A stretch of 64,000 nucleotides of DNA from Rugalucina vietnamica. Taxonomy: Eukaryota > Mollusca > Bivalvia > Lucinida > Lucinidae. Position 1 is the stretch's first letter, and every line of letters starts with the position of its first letter. Below are positions 24,539 through 36,999 of this stretch, piece after piece. The DNA is taken from contig OZ024871.1 in NCBI GenBank assembly GCA_964017185.1, positions 56,843,226-56,907,225 on the forward strand, in the 5' to 3' direction. The notes beneath the pieces are model-generated. The model saw only the letters and a program-made list of their open reading frames with translations, made no database searches and was not told the origin of the DNA. A program made the position numbers and the translations under genes.

Positions 24539-25097
24539 AAAAAAAGGTACAAGTAGGCAAAGATCAGGAAAAGGCGCAATCAGAAAAAGATTCCCACTCC
24601 AAAAACCGAGGCGGGAAAAAACCAAACCAACAATCAGGTACTTATACCATGAAAACATTTCGTAAGCCGAATGAGAAGCTATTTTCCCAATAGGTGGCCA
24701 CTCAGTTACCTTAACTTAACTAAAAATATGAAAACATACATAAGGCGCCAACAGCACAAAAATATTTTAAACACCAAGACATAAAACAAAAAGAACCACC
24801 ACAAAAGTATCGATTTGGAACGATCAGTAGCACAAAGTTACTGGCGGGTTTAAATCGATTACAACCTGATTGCAAGCAATCCCTGAGGATTGGAAAAATA
24901 AGAGCATTAAATGGATGTACGGGGAGACTTTTTAGGGCCGCCACACGGCACAACCACAAGAACTCTGATATAAAAAGGTACAACCTGATTGCAAGCAATC
25001 CCTGAGGATTGGAAAAATAAGAGCATTAAATGGATGTACGGGGAGACTTTTTAGGGCCGCCACACGGCACAACCACAAGAACTTTGATATAAAAAGT
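24539..25097 (-). mobile_element. Penelope-like tail copy with internal duplication
   Basis: Starts AAGGTACAAGTAGGCAAAG and matches the 14455 tail to about 24860. It is followed by two tandem 119-base units (24861-24979, 24980-25097) containing GCAAGCAATCCCTGAGGAT. Confidence 0.75.
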
Positions 25098-25334
25098 ATG
25101 CAATACAGCCAGGGTTCATTAACTGCCTCTAGTTCACTAATAGCCTCACCCGCTTTACTAACATACAGAAATGCATTCCGCAACTTTGACATTATTTTTC
25201 AGGACAATGACGTCTGTAGGGTGCATGTAGTAAATGTGACATATCCCCAAAAAGAACTTGAATAATTCAGTCAAATAATCCTAGACTACTAGGTTCTTGA
25301 TATATTCTACCTTCAAAGTACGATTGTTTTTGTA

Positions 25335-25576
25335 ATGCTAAAAATGTACGAAGGTACATTTTCTCGTGTTGTGGCACATCTACCTATCTACCCAGTTTAT
25401 CTACAACATTTTATGACAGTGAAAACATCAAATTATAATTTCAGGTACACACACCTTCTTGATATTCCCATAAGTACTAAGTCTGGAAATAACTCTCTTA
25501 GTTTTCAAGCAGCTAAACTCTGGAATGATCTGCCTAAAAAAGCTAGGAAGAGCACTTCCTTCAATACTTTTAAAAA
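25335..25576 (+). pseudogene. LINE reverse transcriptase C-terminus, plus strand
   Basis: Reads VAHLPIYPVYLQHF..., then NFRYTHLLDIPISTKSGNNS and LSFQAAKLWNDLPKKAR with STSFNTFKK, the conserved end of CR1/L2-type LINE proteins (LWNxLP...FK). It runs directly into a Penelope-like tail copy at 25575. Confidence 0.72.
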
Positions 25577-26626
25577 GGTACAAGTAGGCAAAGATCAGGA
25601 AAAGGCGCAATCAGAAAGAGATTCCCACTCCAAAAACCGAGGTGGGAAAAAACCAAACTAACAATCAGGCACTTATACCATGAAACATATCGTAAGCCGA
25701 ATGAGCAGCTATTTTCCCAATAGGTGGCCACTCAGTTACCTTAACTTAATTAAAAATATGAAAAGATACATAAGGCGCCAACAGCACAAAAATTTTTAAC
25801 ACCAAGACATAAAACAAAAAGAACCACCACAGAAGTATTGCCTTGGAACGATCAGTAACACAAAGTTACTGGCGGGCTTAAACCGGTTTTACAGGATCCT
25901 AACCTCACCCTCAGCTTCTGTAGTGGTTCATAACATTTAGTAAGTTCTTCGGTCCTCGTGGTGAATCTCTAACTAGTCAATGAATCATCAAGAACAAACA
26001 AATAAATCATGATAAACATCCTGATGAATCAAAAACAAGGACTCACAGATTGAGTAAGCTGCCCGACGATGGAGATCCCTCGGCGCCAAATAACCTACTA
26101 ACTCCGGAGCAAAAGAAAAACACCAGTTGGACCCCGGTGGGCCAAGCAACAGACAAGAAGCTCCGGCCCCAACCAACTAAAATGAATAGCTTTAAGTCGG
26201 GGCCATCATAGAGTCTGACGCCCGACCCACCGGCGTGCAATTAAAGAAGGCAGCATAGTTATCAACCATGATTGGGTTAAAAACTAAGCATGCAGACTGT
26301 CGCATAACATTCAAGTTATAACCTTTACGTCTGTAACGTGTTATGATTTTTCTGAACTGAAAAGAAAAATCATTACTTCCTATAAGTTTCTTAAATTTGT
26401 AAACTAAGTCACCATAAAATTCAGGTTCCGAAAGGCCCTCACTTAAAAGCGTCTTTAACCCAACATTATATTTGGAAATCAATTCATAGTGTCTACGATA
26501 AAATTTAGAAAAGGTTTTTCGAAGTTTATGATACCGATAGCCCTGTTGGAGAAGTTTTGCCGTTAAACATTTATTTCGAGCGTTGAAGTCTGTAACATGA
26601 TTGCAGACTCTAGCAAACCTAATAAG
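25575..26626 (-). mobile_element. 5'-truncated second copy of the Penelope-like element
   Basis: Contains the tail and the last part of the RT: NARNKCLTAKLLQQGYRYHK, then YNVGLKTLLSEGLSEPEF and MRQSACLVFNPIMVDNYAAF. Homology to the first copy ends at 26626, as expected of a truncated retrotransposition product. It retains the Leu codon where copy 1 has TAA, and ends in a stop after SDSMMAPT. Confidence 0.85.
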
Positions 26627-26953
26627 TTGCTAATAAACACTTTATTAGGAATTGGAATGGTGTAAACTGCAAATGCAGCATGTGTAAATGAAACCTCACT
26701 TAGAACGGACATCCGTGTCTCACCTTAGGTGTCTTTCGTTTTCGTAGTAGGTTTTGTCTCTGTGTTTTGTTTCGCTCTACAGAACTGATGCTTTTCTGTC
26801 TTTCGACCTAAGATAGCTTGCTGAGATTCATAATATATGATACTAAAATTTATTCTAAACTTTTATTTTTTAATGTATAGATCTGCTGGTCAGACTCTTC
26901 TTATCTTACATATTTATGTATATAAGTAAAAATGTGTTGTGATGTTTTATATA
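26627..26953. other. No recognisable gene
   Basis: Unique AT-rich sequence between a retroelement and a MITE. Confidence 0.4.
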
Positions 26954-27489
26954 CAGTCCCTTTCACTCGAGTTTGCCGTTTGAGCATTTAGGTCAATCAA
27001 ATTTGTTCACTCGAGTTTGCCGTTTGTTTGTAAATCAGGTAACTTTTTATTCTATTTGAGAACTGAAACAGTGTCCCAGGTGCCAGGTGTTCTTAAATTC
27101 TATTCAGCATTTATCTTTAGATAATGATGTCACCGCTTCGCATAAAAACATTGTAATTGCTTGAATATTTTAAAAGTCTTTGCACAACATATACAAAGCA
27201 TATTAAGAACACACATTTTAACAGGATAGAGGCAAAAACAGAATTTTATCAATTTAAGCAGTTACCTGATCGGTATCTACATGGCAAAAATTCCACATAG
27301 TAAGTTAAAAATTTCACTCGAGTTTGCCGTTTTTAAAGGTCATTTAGTTTGAAGCTGTCACTCAAATCAGCAGATCAATCAATCCAGATGTCTTTGAGAA
27401 CAACATGAAACGAAACTCTGATCTTCGGAACACATGGTCTTCTTGTGTGATGCAAATGCTCAAACGGCAAACCCGAGTGAAAGGGGATG
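26954..27489. mobile_element. Mariner-like MITE (536 bp), TA target
   Basis: Ends CAGTCCCTTTCACTCG and CGAGTGAAAGGGGATG, each preceded or followed by TA. The 20-base phrase TTCACTCGAGTTTGCCGTTT recurs in subterminal position (26966, 27007, 27313) and inverted at the right end. Confidence 0.75.
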
Positions 27490-27540
27490 TATGTTCTTTT
27501 TAAATTTGCACGCTGTCTGTGATCTGAATCTGAATGTTTT

Positions 27541-27835
27541 ACTGGTGATACGCCAAATTTACAATACTTCACCAGGGGTGTGCCAGGAGGGAAATTAGTC
27601 CCTGGCTATCATATGAGATGCGAACTTAAACACGCAGTAATCAGACATTTCAGCAGAGGAGATCAGAGAATCAGGGAGGTCATTCCAGTCCCTGATAGTC
27701 TGTGGAAAGACACTACTTTTACTAGCTGAAGGTATGTGAAAAGCCAAAAAGTGTTGATTTCTTCAACGCCTATTCTTTTGGATAAGGTAATCTGTGGGTA
27801 TTCATCTGTGATATCTATCTCTATATACTGCCATA
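27541..27835 (-). pseudogene. LINE 3' end, minus strand
   Basis: Reverse complement of the same LINE 3' end that lies forward at 28250-28610, with the tail phrase GGTGATACGCCAAAT. The two copies face each other across a SINE. Confidence 0.7.
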
Positions 27836-27986
27836 CGCCCTAGCGGACATTTTTGGCAGGTATGAACGCGGACATTTTTGGCAGGTGTGATATATATCTT
27901 ATGTTAGTTAGTCGGTGGAAAAAGCGCCTAGGAGCTAGTGTTATTATATCATCTACAAATACCGACTCAAAATAAATTTTACTTGA

Positions 27987-28230
27987 GCGCCCCCCGTGGC
28001 GGAGCGGTTAAGAGCGCTGTTTCTTAATCACTCGATCATCTCACCGCTGTGTCTGGTGTTGGTTCGAGCCCTGCTCTGGCCACATGTGAGACAAGCCAAG
28101 TTCTGCTTGAGGATGTGCCAGGTGGGTTTTCTCGGGGTTCTCCCGTTTTCGCCCACATAGTGATTGGTCCGTCTCATATGAGCTGAAATAATCTTGAAAG
28201 GGACGTAAAACTGAATAAAAAATACTTGAC
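27987..28230 (+). mobile_element. tRNA-derived SINE with 9-bp target duplication
   Basis: Head GTGGCGGAGCGGTTAAGAG (A-box) and GGTTCGAGCCC (B-box) in tRNA-like spacing, then a tRNA-unrelated body with GGTTCTCCCGTTTTCGCCC and the end GGGACGTAAAACTGAATAAA. TTTACTTGA flanks both ends (27978-27986, 28231-28239). A second complete copy is at 42755-42987. Confidence 0.85.
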
Positions 28231-28249
28231 TTTACTTGACTTGTAGGCA

Positions 28250-28610
28250 GTATTTGAAGATGGATAGAAGTCAAAACGATTTAGGAACGAGTTGACCAGC
28301 AAAGCCAGAATACCCACAGATGACCTTATCCCAAAGAATAGGCGTTGTAGAAATCAACACTCTTTGGCTTTTCAGATATGCCATACCTTCAGCTAGCAAA
28401 GAAGCGTACAAAAGTAGTTTCTTTCCACAGACTATCAGGGACTGGAATGACCTCCCTGATTCACTTATCTCCTCTGCTGAAATGTCTGATGACTGTGTGT
28501 CCAAGTTCGCTACACTCGTGCGTTCAAGGGACTAATTTCTCCCCCATCCGAACCCCCTGGTGAAACAATGTCATTTGGCGTGTCACCAGTAAACTATTCA
28601 GATTCAGATG
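28250..28610 (+). pseudogene. LINE (CR1/L2-like) 3' end, plus strand
   Basis: Encodes FFPQTIRDWNDLPDSLISSA, then EMSDDCVSKFATLVRSRD and a stop, the C-terminus of the same LINE family as 13690-14335. The tail GGCGTGTCACCAGTAAAC ends in ATTCAGATTCAGAT, a short repeat like the microsatellite 3' ends of CR1/L2 LINEs. Confidence 0.8.
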
Positions 28611-29319
28611 AAAAACAGACCTTTTGCAAGCGGATTGAGTTCGCCATTCACGCGAAATCACAAGTCATATTTAATTCACCTTATAAGTCCTCACAAAAAC
28701 ACAATTTAAAAATAAATTTAAATATTATTGATTAAAATTTGGTTCTATAGAATAATTGCAAAGTCAAATGTTTTTAAAAAGTATGTTGAAAATTTAAGGG
28801 ACGATTACGCTATTCAGTAGAGGCGATTTCGCGAAATCAAGACGATTTCGCGAAATCAAGCCGATTTCGCATTTCAGTACTACCCAACATAATCGCCAAA
28901 ACAAGTGTGACGGCGGATAAAAATATTGTATAATAATTATTTCATTCACCGGCACGCTAGAACTTTGTGGCCATTTTTCCACACACAAAAAAAAAGAAAA
29001 CTTGAAAAGTAAATATCTCAACTTTGACGTTTTGTATGCAAAATGTCTCCATTGCTCTTTTAAAAAGTCTTAAAAGCTGTCAATTTGGCGTTTCACCAGT
29101 AAACTACTCTGATACGGTACCTTGGTTCGTTCGCACTTAGTACGTACGAGACCCCCCCCCCCATTGTAGTGACTTCAGTAAAAGCCGGGTACCGGAAATC
29201 AGGCGGGATAATCCATAGTTTTTTCTTAGTCAAATTGTGTCAACTGGAAGTGCGTGGTTTTGATATATTAAAATCGAATTTTGATGTTTTTTCTTTCTTG
29301 TGGATCTTATCAATAAATG
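28611..29319. other. AT-rich spacer with LINE-tail remnant
   Basis: No gene. CGATTTCGCGAAATCAAG is tandemly repeated at 28823-28875, and a short LINE tail remnant lies at 29080-29115. Confidence 0.45.
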
Positions 29320-29522
29320 TGTAACGGGATAGTCTCCCTTGTAGAAAACGTTGGTGCAACGTATTAGCGGCATATTAGCGGGTAGTAATATGCAAATTAG
29401 AAACTCGAAACTTTGTGAATCGAGTAAGTGTTGAGTATATAGCGCAGTAAACCATCCTTGGTGGATGAGCATGCTTTTCCAACGACGGGGTTTGCTGTGG
29501 CTTGGCTCGGCTGTTCGTTACA
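29320..29522 (-). mobile_element. Solo LTR
   Basis: About 203 bases starting TGTAACGGGATAG and ending GTTCGTTACA, with AATG duplicated on both sides (29316-29319, 29523-29526). It matches the LTRs at 29680-30190 in inverted orientation. Strand is nominal: relative to the TRIM it is reversed. Confidence 0.8.
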
Positions 29523-29679
29523 AATGGATAAATGCATCAGCAAGTACCATTTTCGATGATTATCTCTGTTGCGATGACCTTGATTGAAAATTGATTTTTT
29601 TTCTTATTATCATTCCGAATCAATCCGTATGTGAAGCTGTGTATGTTAGAAACAACATCTGACCACTTTGAAATGAATA

Positions 29680-30190
29680 TGTAACGTACGGCCGAGCCAA
29701 GCCACAGAAACCCCGTCAGTGGCAAAGCATGCTCATCCACCAAGGGTGGTTTACTGCGCTATATACCTAACACTTACTCTAATCACAAAGTTTCGAGTTT
29801 CTAATTTGCATATTACTACCCGCTAATATGCCACTAATACGTTGCACCAACGTATTCTACAAGGGAGACTATCCCGTTACATTACTTCCCCCTCCGAGAA
29901 GACTCGCCCCGAGTCTTGGCCTGGGGACTACATGGGTAAGGCAACTCCGTTCTGGCAGTTGTCATCATCCCACCGCTGCCACCAAATGTAACGAACAGCC
30001 GAACTAAAGCCACAGCAAACCCCGTCGGTGGAAAAGCATGCTCATCCACCAAGGGTGGTTTACTGCGCTATATACCTAACACTTACTCTAATCACAAAGT
30101 TTCGAGTTTCTAATTTGCATATTACTACCCGCTAATATGCCACTAATACATTGCACCAACGTATTCTACAAGGGAGACTATCCCGTTACA
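29680..30190 (-). mobile_element. Miniature LTR retrotransposon (TRIM-like), 4-bp target duplication
   Basis: Two direct LTRs (29680-29881 and 29997-30190) beginning TG and ending CA flank only 115 bases. On the minus strand the internal part starts TTTGGTGGCAGCGG, where a primer-binding site would be, and ends GGAGGGGGAAGTAA, a polypurine tract directly before the 3' LTR. AATA flanks the whole unit (29676-29679, 30191-30194). It has no coding capacity, so proteins must come from elsewhere. Confidence 0.82.
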
Positions 30191-32860
30191 AATACATAGC
30201 AGCACAATGAAGCGCAGGCCAAAATAAATTTTGTTTACTTCATTTTCATACCTTGCACAGTGGCCATATTGGATTTGGTACCTTGCTCAGTGGCCATGTC
30301 CATTGCATAGCTGGGAACCTGTGAGGTCACTTACAGGTCACTGCTTGACCCATGCTCTGAGACTATTTGACCTTTTGATTTTTTTTTATTATTTTTCAAA
30401 TTGAACAATTTTCTAGCATTTAATTTGACTGTCTGACTACTTAAAAAACTATTTTATGCAATGTTTTGCAATAGAACAATAAAAGTAAAAATGAATTGCA
30501 AGGTTTTGTTTTGGGTTTGAGACTATCAGCCATTGTCAACAATGGTGAAGGATTTAGTGCATGTGGCTGTTGTCAAGGCAATAGTTTCTCATTTAAATGA
30601 ACTTCTTTGTGGAAAAGTGATGTAATTCTATATTTCTAGAGGACTGGAGACACCATTTTTGTAAAAGCTGAGCAGAAAAGTTGAGTTTGAAAAAACAGTT
30701 GGAGGCACTACCCATTGGTCCGTTTTTTGCATACGCACCTTATCAACCCTAGTCGGTTCGCTACCACTATGTTTTCCGCGGCTTCCCACCCTATTATGAC
30801 TGTTAATTATTCACTCACGACTGAACCTTCCAGTACCTTGATTAGGCTGCGTATTTGCGTAATTACCCAATTAAAATATGAAAAAACGCAATTAATAACG
30901 ATCTGGTAGCGTTAGAAAACGCAAAAGAAATCGCCGATTCGCAATACCGGAAAAATCAATTGCGTACCAGTTTTTATCGGTGTGCGCCGCACAACGGCTT
31001 ACGCCGTCTACATTAAACAAAAATGTCATTGGACATGCGCAAATCAATCGATTGGAAGCCATTTCTTTTCTTTTTTTTCATTGGTTGACTGCGATTTTAG
31101 TTAATTCTCTCAACCAATCAATGTTTCCCTTTTATTTTATGCTATGCAAAAGCGAAAGTAGAAGAAAATAAGGAAAGTACACCTCGAACATCATTTTTAC
31201 CAAATTGTTTTCCATTTTACCCAATTGATTGAAAATAGAGTGCGTAACAGAATTGAACTTACCCAATTAAAATTCCAGATACGCAATTGAATGAAAAAGG
31301 GGTGCGTAAATACCCTATAGGCTAAAAAATTAATTAAGGTACTGATCCTTCCCGCCAATTATGACCGTTAATTTAGAATGTTTAAATTTCGTCGACAATA
31401 ACAACTTACTTTGACACCTCTGGCTCCAAAATTCGTTTGTTATAATAAAATGATTATTATTGACTTCATCGAAACACGTGTTGACAGTCGAGCAAAACAT
31501 GGCGGCTGATGTCATCGCCCTATCATCAGTTTTGGGCGATACCATTCAAAACATGGGGAAAGAATAGAATAGAATTGAATAGATTCAATTGCCAAATCAA
31601 GGACTCTCCGTTAGCAAAAATATTTGCAGAATCACGGTCAGAATTTGAATAGAACAATACTGGAATATTATCAAATTATCGGATTTCCTCCTCCTGATTT
31701 GTAACGTCCCCAGCGTATTTCTATAGGGCAAATATATAGCTCTACGTATCTGTACACAAGACATTGCATGGGTGTGAGATCTCCTCAGACCATTATTTAT
31801 TTATTTAAATAATCTCTTCACACGGAAGTGAAGTGAGGGCACAAAGTTTATCCGCTATAAAAACTCCTGATAACACATTATGCTATAAATACATGTAAAT
31901 AGAAGATAAAGAATTCGAAAAAAAATAGATCTAGGTTGAAAGATACTTTTTCTGAATTTTTAAGTGATGCATTCCAATGATTGGTAGACTATGAGGTTCA
32001 AGTGGGTCTCACAGATTGTGATTCAAAACACTCTACAGGGGTCCAGTTACTGGGCTCTACGGCAAAAAAAATCGCCGAAAGTGGTCAGATTTCGCCTTAT
32101 GTAACCTTGAAAGAGAAGTCAACTTCGCCCTATTTTTTCAGATTTCAAAACTTTACTTTCGATTTTGATCACAGTGATTCACTCGTTCGATTGTTTACAG
32201 CTCTCTAATATTAACGCTAGTTTTCGCCTCTCGGTTGCCCACGGCGACACAGCTGATTGTCAAGTGACATTAAACAGATTACCTTTATTGGTTGATCCCT
32301 ATGCAATTATCGGATAATTATTGCCTCAATCAACACATGCACCTTTAATCATAATTTCACGCCGACATGTATACAAGTGTCAGCCGATTCGTCACCAAAG
32401 CTGATTGGCTAATTAACGTCACTACTTTGACAAGGGGCGGTTGAGAGGGCGGAGCCATAAATTATTGACAAGCAGACACGCTATTGTGATGCAATAATTG
32501 CAAATTATCTACTGTTAGCCTCTGAACTAGAATTTGGGAGAATCGATCGCTGTGAAACTGTTTCGTTTTTATGAGCAAAATATGTTACAATGATCCATTA
32601 GCCGCATTTTTACATTCAATAGGCTTGTAATTGTGTTTCCTTGCAAAAATCCCGATTCAAATGCATTTTCCAGGCTTAAATTGCCAAAGAAACGCTCTAT
32701 TTTTACGTTGAATTTTTAGCTGCCATAAACCGTATCTATTGATGCATATATATTATCCTCCTATTAGTGGCACACCTCATACTGGAGTCTTCTCCTTAGA
32801 GACTTACTTACAGAGACTTGTATGGTAATAATGTCTCACCCATCACTGTATTTACACTCA
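30191..32860. other. Long AT-rich region without a recognisable gene
   Basis: Open frames are short and lack family features. A weak inverted pair (TGCGTATTTGCGTAATTAC near 30849 and TGCGTAAATACCC near 31304, with inner CCAATTAAAAT copies) suggests a ~480-bp decayed element. Confidence 0.45.
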
Positions 32861-32874
32861 ACTCATAGATGTGG

Positions 32875-32990
32875 ACCCCCTTTCTCCCCACCAACCGCCC
32901 CACTACCCCCCCCCTCAACCGCCCCACAACCCCCCCCCCCCCCACCTAAAAAAAAAAAAAAAATTCCCCAATTTTTTTTTTTTTTTAATT
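32875..32990. repeat. C-rich, A-rich and T-rich low-complexity block
   Basis: CCCCACCAACCGCCCC units and a run of about 16 C, then A15 and T16. It could be a collapsed or hard-to-sequence region. Confidence 0.8.
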
Positions 32991-33284
32991 AATGGGCTAC
33001 CAAAACACAAATGACAGCTATAAATGTTACTTGGGCTACTGGAACTTAATTAACTCTTAGGAAGTGAGTGTCCGGCACCAAAAGGGGCCATCGATCTATC
33101 GATCTTTATCAATGAGTCACTTCTCTCTGATGTCTCAAACTTCTCCCTGTTTGGGCTGGAAGGAGAAGTCATTTCTCCCTGTTGTCATGTGCTAGCAGGA
33201 CCCCTGACTCTAGATCTGTATTACATAATATGGGCAGTTTGCCTTTGTTAAGTCAGGATGAACATTTGTCACCATATGATGGGT

Positions 33285-33372
33285 ATGACCCAGTGCTGGG
33301 CAAGCAAGTGACGCGGCCCGAGTTCAAATCCACGACCTCCCGCCTCGAAGCGAACGCTAACATTTTATCTAA
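33285..33372 (-). repeat. tRNA-derived SINE fragment
   Basis: Minus-strand GTGGATTTGAACTCGGGCC is B-box-like and is preceded by GTTCGCTTCGAGGCGGGAG. Degenerate. Confidence 0.5.
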
Positions 33373-33699
33373 ATCAGTACGGAAAAGCCACACTAACAGA
33401 AACTTGCAAAAAATTCGCCGCATGGCGTAGTTTTTTCGGCAGAGCGTCTGATTTGCATTGTAGTGATTAAGGCTTATGAGACCTCCCCTCCCTTCTCCAC
33501 CCCCCCACCCCCCCCAACCCCTAGCAGAGAGAGAGAAAGAGAGAGAGAGAATTACTACTGTATGTCCTCGCATGTCATATGACTTCGAGACAAAAGATAT
33601 TTTGACTTGACTTTGACTTTGGCTAATAATCGTCTCACTCTTTGAATATGTGGATTAAATGATCTATCAGAAAACGTGGCTGATATTTAATTACCATTC

Positions 33700-33850
33700 G
33701 GTGTGTCCGAGCACCACACGGAGCACGTGAAGCACACCGCCAAAAGTCATGCTGTTTTTTCTCAGGGGGTTCTCCCGTTTTCGTTCCGCTGCCTACCCAT
33801 TGGGCTGAAATAATCTAGAAACAGAAGGAATACAAAACTGAACTAAAAAC
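33700..33850 (+). repeat. Degenerate SINE tail
   Basis: GGTTCTCCCGTTTTCG and GGGCTGAAATAATCTAGAAA followed by ACAAAACTGAACTAAAAAC match the body and end of the SINE at 27987. Confidence 0.65.
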
Positions 33851-35356
33851 ATACGAAGCGTGGCCCGGTAAATTGTGTACTTTGTTGATATTTTCATTAT
33901 TTGACGCCCTATCGCCATTAGACTTTTCAAATACCTTCCGCAATTCAAATTCAGTAAAAAGAGGTGCATACAAGTAAAAGTTTATGTACAACTTGTAAAG
34001 TGTGCATGATTGATTAGGTCAGTGTATGCGAACCCGGCGCAACCCAAACAAACACATTTAAATAATCTTCTGTGCGTTCAGTAAAGTAATATTTTTCAGC
34101 CATTTCAGTGTTTAACGCTAAAACGAGCTGCATGCTCATGGCAATATTCTTTTAACATCACCAGAGAAAATTTCGAATATTACATATATCATCTGTTTGA
34201 AAATGGCACACATTTAAATGTGGTCTGTTAAACCTACAACCTAATGAAAATGGCGACGTTAGAGGAAGAGAAAGCGTGACGAACGGCAATCCAGTTCTGT
34301 GTGCAGACCGTTATTACCTAAAATGATTCATTCAAGCATCTGAAAAGCACAAACATATACACCAACTTTTGAAACATGTCACCGAACGATAGACTATGTT
34401 ACGACCTGCTGAATCGCTTACATGAACTTCTCTTTGCCCTGAAAACGTCTACACTGAAGATGCGATTTCATCTGCGGAAAGTACGTTACGGACATTTATG
34501 AATGGTTTCCGTCCATGCTGTGTACTTTCTGTCCACCCATCTCTAAATCGAACATGCCATTTAAAAACAAGCTCATCGAAATACTACTACAAACATCGCT
34601 TGTGTATCGCTTACAACGGAGCGTACCTCTATAAAGAGTAAACGGTAAGTACATGTAGCACATGTAGTTGACGCATAACAGTAGACGACGTCGTCAGCGT
34701 GCGCCGGGTCTGCATGACTTGTAGTTTTGTATTGTGTACTGAGATTTTATTCTTAGGTGTATTTTTCTGAAATTTTGTAAGCGTACCCAGAACACGAGTA
34801 CGTAATATACTTGTAAATTGGAGGCATGTGCATTTGAATAGTTTTCATACAGCAAGCACAGTCCACGATTTACTGGGCCACCCTTCGTATATGTGCCACC
34901 TCTGTGACAAGTTCGGCATCGTTCATAAAAATAGTATGCAGTGTTCCTTTTCACCTTTTTGGGAATGGGGGCGGGGCCCTTGCAATTGGGAAAAATTAAG
35001 CGCGAAATGCCCAAATTGGGAAAAAGTCGTGGCGTAAAATTCTTTAAGTGATTCCATGTTTAATTTGATAACATAGATAAAATATCTCTTTATGTACTAT
35101 GCAGCAACACAGAGTTACAATAGCACCAATAAACTTACTTTTTTCTCAAAATCATATTTATTTTTCCATAAGCCAGTACTTGTAAAATTGTTTTCTAAAA
35201 ATCAATACTTGTAGAATAATATTCTGTGGATGTTAAGTGTCAAGTGTCAAGTTCATTCTCCAGTGCATAATTTTGTGTTTGGATGCTTTTCATTCAACCT
35301 AAGTTGGGCTATTAAACACATGTCTGACCTAGATTTCTTTTTGTGTTGATTACTAG
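33851..35356. other. Unassigned region upstream of the hnRNP gene; possible non-coding 5' exon
   Basis: Mostly free of visible repeats. A strong donor AACGGTAAGT stands at 34641-34650, after CTATAAAGAG, and could end a non-coding first exon of the hnRNP gene, but nothing links them except order and strand. A short minus-strand phrase near 34940 is described in the findings. Confidence 0.25.
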
Positions 35357-35529
35357 TGCTGTCCAAAATTAGGCACAAAGTCGGAAAATATGCTCTACAA
35401 TTAGGTGAAATTGGAGCAGCCAAAACTGATTATAATGAGGAATTTTACACTCATCATGTTTCAAATACATTGAATTTAATATCAAATGAAGTTAGACTAC
35501 AATTACTTACAGTATTAACTTCAACAAAG
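35357..35529 (+). CDS. Coding-like exon of unknown gene
   Basis: Acceptor GATTACTAG and donor AAAG/GTAAAA enclose 173 bases open in one frame: LSKIRHKVGKYALQLGEIGA, AKTDYNEEFYTHHVSNTLNL, ISNEVRLQLLTVLTSTK. Composition is protein-like (amphipathic, helical) and the open frame stops four codons after the donor. No family is recognised. It cannot splice in frame to the hnRNP exon at 39894 and remain open. Confidence 0.4.
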
Positions 35530-36999
35530 GTAAAAATATAATAGTCATTAGTTTTCGTGGCTATCAAAAACGAAATTTCAAGTTCTGATTTTTTTGGAAT
35601 TTTTGATTGAGAATTTTTCTGGGTCATTTGGGAAAAATGGTGGTGTTTTGCCATTGGTAATTCGGCCCCAAGATTGCCTGAAAAGGAACACTTATGATAC
35701 CTGTAAGCGGCAGTGTTCACATGTTCTACAGATAACATGCATTGTCCCGTTATTAAAGTGCAGAACCAAAATCACCTTTGAAAGGACGTCTATGCATTTT
35801 TTCGTGACAACAAACAAACGTTTCAGTATTTTGTCCACCAAAATCACGGACTACAACTGTTAAGGAAGGCGGGAAAATGTCTTACATATTTTTTAATTCT
35901 ACTCAACCAGTTTTCCTGGGTAGGCTTATACATGTACCTTCTTTAAAACTTGTAAACTAGCGAATCTGATGGCTTTAAACTTTTCCTAAACCCTGGTTGT
36001 ATCAATGTCACATAGAAAAGTTATTCTAATGAAACATAATAATGCAAAGCTCGTAAATTATCACGAAAATTTGCCGGGATTGCAGGATCGCCGATAATAA
36101 ACACGTCGACTCGCGTGATCCGGCCTTTCCTGGTGCAGCTACTCGACATGATCCGACCCATCAGATCAAGTTACTGAAGTAATAATGTGTATATATTCAG
36201 GAGAGATAAGACTAGGGATGAGATGTAATTGGGACCGAAATTTCTTTGGTATGAGAGGCGAAACAACTATGGTATGCGGGTGCATGTGTGATGAAATTGT
36301 TGTTTATGCAAGTGCTTGTGTATTGATAAATAAGATGATGTGCACTATGAAATTGAGTTATAGTTAGGAAGAGATGCGCAGCATCAACCTCACCCAACTG
36401 TGTCCAGAGGCAAGACACAGGTCAAGACGTCTGGAGTTGTGTTTGGATGCAGTGGATAAGGGGGGGGGAGCAGTAGGCATGAACTAACTATACTCTTAGC
36501 CAATCGGAGCACAGCAAACTGACAACCAAGTTTTTGTCAATGGAGATTGACAGGTCGACTTTCACGGATCACAAATTTGGTTTAATCATTGCTTGTCCAA
36601 ATTAAACTGTTTCATTGTCAGGGTTTCTTTACAATATTGGATTAAAGGTAAACAAACTGTTGGTGAAAAATGCCAGGCGCATAATTAAAGACTTAAAACA
36701 ATGAAAGACAATAAGATGAAAGAAGATGTATAGACATGTTTGTCGCAATTTCGGTAAGAAAACAATATCCATTCTTTGTTAATGAACCGAACGAACAACG
36801 GCAGAGGACTGGGTTTTCTATGCATTGTGATGAATCGTTTCACCACTACACAATAATTGATTTTGGTCACATGATTGTTCACCTTGATTGGAAAGGACAT
36901 AAGGCCAACCTTAAAAATATTCATGTTTCCCCTTTCCCGACCCTATTTTTCAGGTAAGGGTCGGTCGGTCGGAAAATTATTTTTTTTTTTTTTGTGAGT

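Noticed and set aside
27987-28075. Functional tRNA gene
   Set aside because: A- and B-box-like sequences are part of a longer SINE with target duplication; the acceptor arms do not pair.
34641-34650. First (non-coding) exon of the hnRNP gene
   Set aside because: Only a good donor sequence is visible; no promoter element, transcript or conservation links it to exon 39894, so it is mentioned but not called.
36185-36367. 60-codon Cys/Met-rich plus-strand frame
   Set aside because: No signal peptide, no family resemblance and no splice context; likely chance.
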